Below are positions 32,558 to 38,868 of a stretch of DNA of 38,868 nucleotides, one piece after another. Within the stretch, counting starts at the first letter, position 1. Every line of letters starts with the position of its first letter. Source of the DNA: an uncultured Bacilli bacterium (lineage in GTDB: Bacteria; Bacillota_I; Bacilli_A; RF39; UBA660); assembly GCA_947594595.1 (NCBI GenBank), contig CANQEE010000004.1, positions 1 through 38,868 of the forward strand, given 5' to 3'. The notes under the pieces are model-generated. The model saw only the letters and a list, made by a program, of their open reading frames with translations, was not told the origin of the DNA and made no database searches. Made by a program: the position numbers and the translations under genes.

Positions 32558-34707
32558 ATGAAAGATTGATTGAACAAGTTGCCAATACATTGTCGATTAC
32601 AAAAAAACAAGTAAAAATTGTTCTTTCTCTTTTTGAAGAAGGAAATACCATTCCTTTTATTGCAAGATATCGTAAAGAAATGACGAATGGATTGGAAGAA
32701 GAAGTTCTTCGTTCTATTGAAGAGGTTTATTCTTATGAGAAAAATTTATTACAACGCAAAGAAAATGTTCTTCGTTTAATCGAAGAAAAAGGAATGCTTA
32801 CAGAAGAATTAAAACAAAAAATTTTGAATGCTTCTAAATTAGTAGAAGTAGAAGATCTTTATAGACCTTATAAAGAAAAAAAGAAAACAAAAGCACAAGA
32901 AGCCATTCAAAAAGGATTAGAACCTTTGGCAAAACTTTATTTGTCATATCCTGTTCAAGGAAGTTTAGAACAAATTGCTACTAGATTTTTAAATAAAGAG
33001 GTCAAGACAGTAGAAGAGGCTATTTTAGGAGCTAAATTTATTGTTGCAGAGTGGATTAGTGATCATGCAGGTTATAGAAAGTGGATTCGAAGATGGATTT
33101 ATCAACAAGGTTTTATAACTTCTAAGAAAAAGAAAACAGCAATGGATGAGTCAAAAACTTATGAGATGTATTATCAATATGAAGAACCAATAAAAGAGAT
33201 AAAACCGCATCGAATTCTTGCTATAAATCGAGGAGAAAAAGAAGAAATTCTTTCTGTTTCAATTGTTGTTGATATCAATCAAATTCACGCTTATTTAAAG
33301 AAAAAACTAATTAAAAATGAAAAATCTTTTGTAGTTCCTTTTGTAGAAGATGCGATTGAAGACAGTTTAAAACGATTGATTTTACCAAGTGTAGAACGAG
33401 AAGTTCGCTCAGAGTTAAAAGAAAAAGCAGAAGAAGTTGCTATTTTTAATTTTTCCTCTAATTTAGAACAATTGTTGTTAACACCACCTATTAAAGGAAA
33501 AGTTGTTTTAGGATTAGATCCTGCTTTTCGAACAGGGTGTAAGCTTGCTGTTTTAGATAAAACAGGAAAAGTTTTAGAAATTGCAGTTATTTATCCAACA
33601 GAACCTCGCTGTGAAGTGGAAGCTTCTAAGAAAAAAATATTAGAATTGATTCAAAAATATAATATCGAGCTAATAGCAATAGGAAATGGAACAGCTTCTC
33701 GTGAAAGTGAAGCATTCATTGCAGAAACACTAAAAGAAGTTTCTTCTAAAGTCTCTTATTTACTCGTCAGTGAAGCAGGTGCTTCTGTCTATTCTGCAAG
33801 TCCTCTTGCAATTGAAGAATTTCCAGAGTTAACTGTTGAAAAAAGAAGTGCAATTAGTATTGGAAGAAGAGTACAAGATGCGCTTGCTGAACTAGTTAAA
33901 ATTGATCCTAAAAGTATAGGTGTAGGACTTTATCAACATGACGTTTCTTCTAAAAAATTAGAAGAGTCTCTTTCGTTTGTTGTTAGTAAAACAGTCAATC
34001 GAGTGGGTGTTAATATCAATACAGCTTCTTCTTCCTTACTTTCATATGTATCAGGACTTTCTAAGAAAGTAATTCAAGAAATTTTAAAGAGAAGGGATGA
34101 AAAAGGAAATTTCAAAAATCGAGAAGAACTTTTAAAAATAAAAGGAATGACTCCTAAGATTTATGAGCAATCTATAGGTTTTTTAAGAATTTTAGAAGGA
34201 GATAATCCTCTAGATAAAACTTCGATTCATCCAGAAAGCTATGAGAAAGTAGAAAAGCTATGTCAATTTATGGGAATTGAACCCAAAGAAATAGGAAGTC
34301 CTCTTATGAAGGAAAAAATTTCACAAATATCTATTGAAGAAGGAAGAGAAGTTTGTGAAATAGATGCTTATACGTTAGAAGATATTTTAAAAATATTAGA
34401 AAATCCAGGAAGAGATCCAAGAGATGATTTACCAAAACCTCTTTTGAAAAAAGATGTATTAAAAATAGAAGATTTAAAGATGGGAGAAGAGTTACAAGGA
34501 ACGATTCGAAACGTTGTTGATTTTGGACTTTTCATTGATATTGGATTAAAAAATGATGGATTAGCACATATTTCAAAATTATCCAATTCTTATTTAAAAC
34601 ATCCAAGTGAGCAATTTAAAGTAGGGCAGATTGTAACTTGTTATGTGGATGATATTTCTCTTGAAAAGAAAAAGGTAAGTTTGTCTCTTCTTCCTCAATC
34701 AAAGTAG
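32554..34707 (+). CDS. tex: Tex family S1 RNA-binding protein
   Basis: This is a 717-residue Tex/YdcI homologue, a nucleic-acid-binding factor linked to transcription. The order matches the family: an N-terminal helical region with NTIPFIARYRKEMTNGL (about 29-45), a YqgF/RNase H-like domain starting near GLDPAFRTGCKLAV (about 323), helix-hairpin-helix segments (NINTASSSLLSYVSGL and the following KIKGMTPKIYEQS), and a C-terminal S1 domain (about 645-715, GTIRNVVDFGLFIDIG). The length is typical. The start overlaps the preceding gene by four bases. Its exact role in the cell is not well defined even in model species. Confidence 0.95.
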   Translation: MNERLIEQVANTLSITKKQVKIVLSLFEEGNTIPFIARYRKEMTNGLEEEVLRSIEEVYSYEKNLLQRKENVLRLIEEKGMLTEELKQKILNASKLVEVEDLYRPYKEKKKTKAQEAIQKGLEPLAKLYLSYPVQGSLEQIATRFLNKEVKTVEEAILGAKFIVAEWISDHAGYRKWIRRWIYQQGFITSKKKKTAMDESKTYEMYYQYEEPIKEIKPHRILAINRGEKEEILSVSIVVDINQIHAYLKKKLIKNEKSFVVPFVEDAIEDSLKRLILPSVEREVRSELKEKAEEVAIFNFSSNLEQLLLTPPIKGKVVLGLDPAFRTGCKLAVLDKTGKVLEIAVIYPTEPRCEVEASKKKILELIQKYNIELIAIGNGTASRESEAFIAETLKEVSSKVSYLLVSEAGASVYSASPLAIEEFPELTVEKRSAISIGRRVQDALAELVKIDPKSIGVGLYQHDVSSKKLEESLSFVVSKTVNRVGVNINTASSSLLSYVSGLSKKVIQEILKRRDEKGNFKNREELLKIKGMTPKIYEQSIGFLRILEGDNPLDKTSIHPESYEKVEKLCQFMGIEPKEIGSPLMKEKISQISIEEGREVCEIDAYTLEDILKILENPGRDPRDDLPKPLLKKDVLKIEDLKMGEELQGTIRNVVDFGLFIDIGLKNDGLAHISKLSNSYLKHPSEQFKVGQIVTCYVDDISLEKKKVSLSLLPQSK

Positions 34708-34784
34708 AAATAAGACTAAAATTAGGATGTTTTTCTCCACAAAAAGTTCCTCTTTTTGCATAGAATAAAAGAAGAGATCTTCCT

Positions 34785-34821
34785 CTGTCAATTTGACAGG
34801 TTGCTTTCTCTATGATAAAAT
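34785..34821 (+). promoter_or_regulatory. Promoter of the lysozyme-like gene with a palindrome on the -35
   Basis: TTGACA (34793-34798), 17 bases, TAAAAT (34816-34821), with TGa before the -10: a near-consensus promoter. The perfect 15-base palindrome CTGTCAATTTGACAG (34785-34799) covers the -35, where a repressor could block RNA polymerase. No candidate regulator is adjacent. Confidence 0.75.
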
Positions 34822-34849
34822 AAAGACGTTCACTTTTAAAGGAGGAACT

Positions 34850-35563
34850 ATGAAAAAAGCAAAAAAGAGAAGCATATTCCTTACTTTTCTTGGTGTTTTC
34901 ATGTTTGGAAGTGCTTGTATTCTTGAGTTTGTTATCCTTAAAAAAAATGTGGCTCCCCAAAAAACATATTATGAGAAAGTTGCTCTAAGAGCTACGACCG
35001 TAATTGAAACAGGGATTAAATCAACTGAAATAAATAAAGAAGAAACTTCTCTAGAAGAAGAAAAAGGAAAAGAAGAAGAGGAAGATAAAACCACACTCCA
35101 AGAACAAGAAAAAGTTTATGATCTTGTTCTCCCGATTACAGAACCTGTTGTTTTTGAAAAGATGACATTGAAAGAATTAGGAGAAAAATTAGAACGATCT
35201 CTCAATTCAGATCTTGTTGGATATGGAAATCTTATTGCAACGCACACAATAGAATTAGGACTAGATCCTTATTTAGCTCTTGCAATTATTTTACATGAGA
35301 CAGGATGTAAGTGGAATTGTAGTACTTTAGTAAAATCTTGTAACAATGTAGGTGGACAAAAGGGTGGTCCATCTTGTAATGGAGGATCATACAAGGCTTA
35401 TAATACTTTAGAAGAAGGAATTATTGGATATTTAGATAACCTTTATACCAATTATTATGCAAAAGGGTATACAACCCCAGAAACGATAGGACCAAGATAT
35501 GCAGGAAGTAGTACATGGGTCAGTCAAGTTCAAAGTTATATTGCAGAGATTCGTGCTGCTTAA
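34850..35563 (+). CDS. Membrane-anchored lysozyme-like/glucosaminidase peptidoglycan hydrolase
   Basis: This is a 237-residue protein that starts at ATG 34850, behind AAAGGAGG; the track start lies in the promoter. A Lys-rich N-terminus and one TM helix (about 8-31) anchor it, with a Glu/Lys-rich stalk up to about 90. The C-terminal domain (about 115-237) has ILHETG, with the likely catalytic Glu, and CNNVGGQKGGPSC, then a conserved YNTLEEGI..YLDNLY and final Trp. This is the pattern of the glucosaminidase (GH73-like)/lysozyme superfamily that cuts wall glycan. Two Cys pairs may form disulfides outside. It is convergent with a sortase gene. GH73 versus another lysozyme-like family is not certain. 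Confidence 0.8.
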   Translation: MKKAKKRSIFLTFLGVFMFGSACILEFVILKKNVAPQKTYYEKVALRATTVIETGIKSTEINKEETSLEEEKGKEEEEDKTTLQEQEKVYDLVLPITEPVVFEKMTLKELGEKLERSLNSDLVGYGNLIATHTIELGLDPYLALAIILHETGCKWNCSTLVKSCNNVGGQKGGPSCNGGSYKAYNTLEEGIIGYLDNLYTNYYAKGYTTPETIGPRYAGSSTWVSQVQSYIAEIRAA

Positions 35564-35568
35564 ATAAT

Positions 35569-35600
35569 AAAAAAGCTGTGGAAATTTTCTACAGCTTTTA
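35569..35600. terminator. Bidirectional terminator, hydrolase / sortase genes
   Basis: AAAAAGCTGT and ACAGCTTTTA arms, with an inner GAAA/TTTC extension, lie between convergent genes. A-runs and T-runs on both sides allow termination in both directions; the sortase stop codon lies in the T-run. Confidence 0.85.
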
Positions 35601-36476
35601 TCGTAGTTGTCTTTTAATTAGTTTCGCATGAATAACAATTCTACCTCCTGAATTGTTTTCACAAGTTGATAAAGTTAAGATATGATCTTGTGCAGTAACA
35701 GTAGTATCCGTAGAAGAGATATTTCTCTGCTTTAAAGTTGTAACCCAATTTTCTTTTTCTTGTTCACTGGAAAAATTTTGTCTTAAATAATATCCTTCTG
35801 TCTGAATGGTATAAATTGAAAAAATTTGGTAAAGAAAGTTTTCATTTTCTGTCGAAAGCCAAATCACATAATTGTCTTTATTTTGCTGCCAATTTTTAGA
35901 AAGTGCGTTTTTTAAAGATCCAAAAACAGTTTTGTTGAGTCTTCCATGTCCATAAATAATAACATGCTCTGATAATGGATTTAATTGACTACGATAATCC
36001 ATAAAAACCCAACCTGCTTCATTGACACTTTTATCATAAGCATGTGTTAAATAATAGTCATTATCTGTTGTTTGTACAACGGGATAATTTACATTGGTAT
36101 TGTTCATATGAATGAATGCAATAGTATCTTTGTTTTTTGCTTTAAGTGAATCAAAATTCACTTCATAAAAAGGCATTTTTACATAGTACCAATAATCGCT
36201 GTCTTGCTCAGTTGGAGGATTGACAAGTTCTCCTTCTTCCTTTTTTTTCTTTGGATCTATCTCTTTTTTAATCTCTTTCTCTAGTTCTTTAATATGGTGA
36301 TTATCTTTTTGCCAAAGAAAAATTCGAAAAATGGAAAAAAGAAGAAGCGATGAGAGAAAAACAAGAACTATACAGAAAGCCCAAGGTCGTAGTCTTCTAC
36401 GTTTTAAAGGTTCTTTGGAATCTCTTTTTTTCTTTTGAAAACGTCTATACTTTTCTCGTGTCATTCTTCTTTCCAT
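35598..36476 (-). CDS. Class B-like sortase
   Basis: This is a 292-residue transpeptidase that would cut a sorting signal and attach surface proteins. An Arg/Lys-rich N-terminus and one TM helix (about 33-55) are followed by a charged linker and the sortase domain (about 105-292). The catalytic triad is visible: His in IIYGHG, Cys in LTLSTC, Arg in GGRIVIHAKL. The phrase NTNVNYPVVQTTDNDYYLTHAYD with the conserved GWVFMDYRS is class B-like. The track start (36518) lies within the promoter; ATG at 36476, behind GAGGTGA, is correct. No LPxTG-like substrate gene is visible in this window. Class assignment is by eye. Confidence 0.88.
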   Translation of the reverse strand: MERRMTREKYRRFQKKKRDSKEPLKRRRLRPWAFCIVLVFLSSLLLFSIFRIFLWQKDNHHIKELEKEIKKEIDPKKKKEEGELVNPPTEQDSDYWYYVKMPFYEVNFDSLKAKNKDTIAFIHMNNTNVNYPVVQTTDNDYYLTHAYDKSVNEAGWVFMDYRSQLNPLSEHVIIYGHGRLNKTVFGSLKNALSKNWQQNKDNYVIWLSTENENFLYQIFSIYTIQTEGYYLRQNFSSEQEKENWVTTLKQRNISSTDTTVTAQDHILTLSTCENNSGGRIVIHAKLIKRQLR

Positions 36477-36498
36477 CTTGTTCACCTCATTGTTTCTC

Positions 36499-36527
36499 AT
36501 TGTAGCACTTCTTTTCAAAAAAGTAAA
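36499..36527 (-). promoter_or_regulatory. Promoter of the sortase gene
   Basis: On the minus strand: TTTACT, 17 bases, TACAAT with TGc before it. It ends 23 bases before the chosen start and thus rules out the upstream ORF-track start codon. Confidence 0.75.
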
Positions 36528-36615
36528 ATGAAAACCCTCTCTATTTTTTTGTAAAGTATTCTGCTTTTGAATTCAAAAAAGAAGATAGTTTTTTCTTCCC
36601 AAAAAGAAGAAAAAG

Positions 36616-36624
36616 TGTTATAAT
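36616..36624 (+). promoter_or_regulatory. Extended -10 promoter of recG
   Basis: TGtTATAAT, 25 bases before the recG ATG, with no clear -35. Confidence 0.6.
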
Positions 36625-36649
36625 ATGGAACGAAGAAAGAGGTGGAGAA

Positions 36650-38641
36650 ATGGCACTCAAAGATATCAAAGGAATAGGACCAAGAGCGCTTGCTCTCCTT
36701 TCTAAAATGGGAATTTTAAATGTTGAAGATTTGGTCACCCATTATCCTTTTCGATATGAAGTTTTAACCAGAGGAAATTTACAAGAAACAGAAGATCAAG
36801 CACATATTATTATTGATGGAAGAATTGAAAGTAGTCCTATTTTAATGCGTTTTAAAGCAGGTCTTAATAAAATGAATTTCCGACTTGTAACAGCAAGTGG
36901 AGTTGTTGGAGTCTCTATTTTTAACAGAGCCTTTTTAAAAAGTCAATTGACAGTAGGAACTGGAATTACTGTTCTTGGAAAATATGATAAAAAGAAAAAT
37001 GTTATTACTGCTTCTGAGATTAAAATGGAAACCCTTTCTAATAAAGCAAAGATTGAACCAATTTATCATCTTACCAATGGACTTTCTCAAAAACAGATGG
37101 CAACATTTATTAACATGGCACTTCTTATGCATGGAAATGAAATTCCAGATTATATTCCATCTTCTTTTGCTAAAAGTTATAATTTTTCAAATAAAAAAAC
37201 TGCTCTTAATATTTTGCATAATCCACCAAGTGAGGAAAAACTAAAACAAGCAACGATTCGCCTTAAATATGAAGAACTTTTTGCTTTTATGTTTAAGATC
37301 AATTATTTAAAGCAGCAGAATAAAAAGAAAAATAGTGGAATTGCAAGGACAATTCCAAAAGATAAAATTGAAAAATTTATTCAATCTCTCCCTTTTGTTT
37401 TAACAGAAGATCAAAAAATGGCTGTAGATGAAATTTTAAAAGATTTAGAAAGCGATGGGAGAATGAATCGTCTCTTACAAGGAGATGTAGGAAGTGGAAA
37501 AACAATTCTTTCCTTTATTGCTATGTATGCAAATGCCTTATGTGGATATCAAAGTGCTCTGATGGCTCCAACAGAAATTTTGGCAACACAGCATTATCAT
37601 AATATGCAATCTTTTTTTGAAAAGATAGATTTAAATATTGTTTTGTTAACAGGATCTACTCCTAAAAAAGAAAAACAAGAAATTTATAAAGAATTAAAAG
37701 AAGGAAAAATTGATATTGTAATAGGAACGCATGCTTTAATTCAAGAAGACGTAGAATATGCAAACTTGGGTCTTGTAATTACAGATGAACAGCATCGTTT
37801 TGGAGTAAATCAACGTGCAAATTTGGAAAATAAAGGGAAAAAACCAGACACATTGTATATGAGTGCAACTCCTATTCCAAGAACTTATGCACTTACGATT
37901 TATGGAGATATGGATGTTTCTACTATTAAAACAAGACCAGAAGGAAGAGAAAAGATTCAAACCATTTTGAAAAAAAATACAGAAATTAAAGAAGTACTTT
38001 CTATGATGTTAGAAGAGTTGAAGAAAGGACATCAAATTTATGTAATTGCTCCTTTGATTGAGGAAAGTGAAAATAGTGATTTAACAACAGTTTGTCAATT
38101 AAAAGATCAAATGAAACTCGCTTTTGGTTCTCTTTTCCAAATTGATATCATCCATGGAAAAATGCGTAGTGAAGCAAAAGAGTTGATTATGCAAGAATTT
38201 CTTCAGAAAAAAATTCAAATTTTAATTAGTACAACAGTCATTGAAGTAGGAGTAGATGTCCCTAATGCTACAATGATGGTTATTTTTGATGCCAATCGCT
38301 TTGGATTATCTACACTTCATCAATTACGTGGTCGAGTAGGAAGAAGTAATTTAAAATCTACTTGTATTTTAATAAGTGATAGTGATACCAAACGTCTTTC
38401 CATTATGGAATCTTGTGAAGATGGTTTTGTAATCAGTGAAGAAGATTTTAAATTAAGAGGTCATGGTGATTTGTTTGGTACGAAACAAAGTGGAGATATG
38501 ACTTTTAAAATTGCAAATTTAAAACAAGATTATAAAATTTTATTGCAAGCAAAAAAAGACTCTGAAGTTTATTTGAAGTCTAAAGAAACAGATCAAGAAA
38601 TCTTAAAAAAAGAACTCATTGCTTCTGTTCAAAGTGCTTAA
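36650..38641 (+). CDS. recG: ATP-dependent DNA helicase RecG
   Basis: This is a 663-residue superfamily 2 helicase that reverses stalled forks and moves Holliday junctions. The N-terminal part (1-60, GIGPRALALLSKMGI) is a helix-hairpin-helix-like start leading into the wedge OB domain that splits the fork. The helicase core has Walker A GDVGSGKT near residue 281, motif II DEQHRFG near 379, SATPIPRT (motif III) and the C-terminal helicase lobe with QLRGRVGRS (motif VI). The end GDLFGTKQSGDMTFKIANL is typical of RecG. The ribosome binding site is GAGGTGG. It is transcribed alone, with a terminator-like hairpin after the stop. Confidence 0.96.
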   Translation: MALKDIKGIGPRALALLSKMGILNVEDLVTHYPFRYEVLTRGNLQETEDQAHIIIDGRIESSPILMRFKAGLNKMNFRLVTASGVVGVSIFNRAFLKSQLTVGTGITVLGKYDKKKNVITASEIKMETLSNKAKIEPIYHLTNGLSQKQMATFINMALLMHGNEIPDYIPSSFAKSYNFSNKKTALNILHNPPSEEKLKQATIRLKYEELFAFMFKINYLKQQNKKKNSGIARTIPKDKIEKFIQSLPFVLTEDQKMAVDEILKDLESDGRMNRLLQGDVGSGKTILSFIAMYANALCGYQSALMAPTEILATQHYHNMQSFFEKIDLNIVLLTGSTPKKEKQEIYKELKEGKIDIVIGTHALIQEDVEYANLGLVITDEQHRFGVNQRANLENKGKKPDTLYMSATPIPRTYALTIYGDMDVSTIKTRPEGREKIQTILKKNTEIKEVLSMMLEELKKGHQIYVIAPLIEESENSDLTTVCQLKDQMKLAFGSLFQIDIIHGKMRSEAKELIMQEFLQKKIQILISTTVIEVGVDVPNATMMVIFDANRFGLSTLHQLRGRVGRSNLKSTCILISDSDTKRLSIMESCEDGFVISEEDFKLRGHGDLFGTKQSGDMTFKIANLKQDYKILLQAKKDSEVYLKSKETDQEILKKELIASVQSA

Positions 38642-38656
38642 AATTATTTTGTCGTA

Positions 38657-38707
38657 AAAAATTGTCACTCTTTTTCAAATCTTTTTGAACTGGCATTGAC
38701 AATTTTT
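38657..38707 (+). terminator. Terminator-like long hairpin after recG, overlapping the next promoter
   Basis: AAAAATTGTCA and TGACAATTTTT form an 11-bp perfect outer stem, with an inner TTCAA/TTGAA stem, ending in T's. Its 3' arm contains the TTGACA -35 of the downstream RNA gene promoter. Confidence 0.65.
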
Positions 38708-38724
38708 CTAAATTCCTTTATGAT
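38696..38724 (+). promoter_or_regulatory. Strong promoter of the small RNA gene
   Basis: Perfect TTGACA, 17 bases, TATGAT. The predicted start of transcription (about 38731) coincides with the first base of a hairpin. Confidence 0.85.
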
Positions 38725-38730
38725 TAAGTT

Positions 38731-38832
38731 GCATGATAGAAATGTCATGCAGGTGTTTCTCACGATTTAGAATGTGAGAACATCCAACCGAACCCCCTGA
38801 AGGAGCACGATACAATGTGCTCCACTTTTTTT
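38731..38832 (+). ncRNA. Unidentified three-hairpin small RNA of about 100 nt
   Basis: No open frame with a start and ribosome binding site is visible here, but the sequence is highly structured. Hairpin 1 (38731-38750): GCATGA/TCATGC. Hairpin 2 (38752-38785): GGTGTTTCTCAC/GTGAGAACATCC with single-base bulges. Hairpin 3 (38802-38823): GGAGCAC/GTGCTCC, followed by AC and seven T's, a classical terminator. Hairpins 2 and 3 both have a CAC-GAT...AAT-GTG tip. The linker between them (38786-38801) is single-stranded and C-rich (AACCCCCT). It does not look like 6S RNA, SRP RNA, tmRNA or RNase P. C-rich unpaired seeds are typical of Gram-positive sRNAs that bind ribosome binding sites, so a trans-acting sRNA is the best guess. 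Confidence 0.7.
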
Positions 38833-38868
38833 GCCCTTTATTTATAAGGGTTTGTAGCATTTCATATT

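Noticed and set aside
38833-38852. CCCTT/AAGGG hairpin after the small RNA terminator
   Set aside because: The stem is short, has no T-run and lies at the window edge, so nothing can be concluded.
1-38868. Defence island, prophage, transposon, toxin-antitoxin or CRISPR system
   Set aside because: No integrase, transposase, restriction, Cas or toxin-antitoxin gene and no attachment-site-like repeats were found; the genes are mostly core functions with uniform base composition.

Overview
This window is an ordinary-looking chromosomal stretch from a very AT-rich, walled, low-GC Gram-positive bacterium. I infer a gut-associated member of the Bacilli close to the Mollicutes/Erysipelotrichia side (RF39-like lineages), or a similar Firmicute. 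The signs are strong AAGGAGG-type ribosome binding sites, T-box leaders, the dnaG-rpoD-trmK cluster, LCP and sortase wall proteins, MurE, and use of TGA as a real stop codon. TGA as stop excludes the classical Mycoplasma code. No tRNA, rRNA, CRISPR array, insertion sequence or prophage is visible. The lineage is an inference, not a database result.

Layout: 0.1-1.5 kb, a short-chain dehydrogenase coupled to a flavin reductase-rubredoxin protein. 1.5-3.6 kb, two small membrane-anchored proteins on the minus strand (one with a PepSY domain), then a collagen-like protein. 3.7-7.2 kb, dnaG-rpoD-trmK (replication primase, housekeeping sigma factor, tRNA methyltransferase). 7.2-11.5 kb, surface polysaccharide functions: an unusual LCP protein, and divergently an O-antigen ligase-like protein with a glycosyltransferase. 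11.5-12.6 kb, a SigE/SigK-like sigma factor convergent with a TIGR04086-type membrane protein. 12.7-16.1 kb, an Ile T-box and ileS. 16.2-20.9 kb, a signalling trio: Hpt-receiver protein, divergent AMP-forming ligase, and 7-TM hybrid histidine kinase. 21.0-22.6 kb, a membrane-anchored serpin on the minus strand. 22.7-23.8 kb, a HAD gene whose frame is broken by one base in an A-run. 23.9-30.5 kb, an Asn T-box driving gatC-gatA-gatB-asnS-aspS. 30.6-34.7 kb, murE, an unknown gene and tex. 34.8-36.5 kb, a lysozyme-like wall hydrolase convergent with a class B-like sortase. 36.6-38.6 kb, recG. 38.7-38.83 kb, an apparently free-standing three-hairpin small RNA with its own strong promoter and terminator.

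How the parts fit: the two T-box operons tie Ile-tRNA charging, and Asn/Asp (and probably Gln) tRNA charging, to uncharged tRNA levels. The specifier codons read ATC and AAC in the same structural register. Wall and surface genes (LCP, polymerase/ligase, GT2, MurE, hydrolase, sortase, serpin, collagen-like protein) are scattered as single units or pairs with their own sigma-A promoters. Most of those promoters are extended -10 (TGn) types.

The most interesting items are: (1) an IleRS of the eukaryote-like type whose HIGH signature reads GIHH, the swapped form linked to mupirocin hyper-resistance; (2) the undescribed small RNA after recG, with a C-rich single-stranded linker; (3) the Hpt-REC / AMP-ligase / hybrid-kinase trio, which has no DNA-binding output; (4) a membrane-anchored serpin with an extended reactive loop; (5) the A7-tract frameshift in the HAD gene. 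No known defence or mobile system was found.
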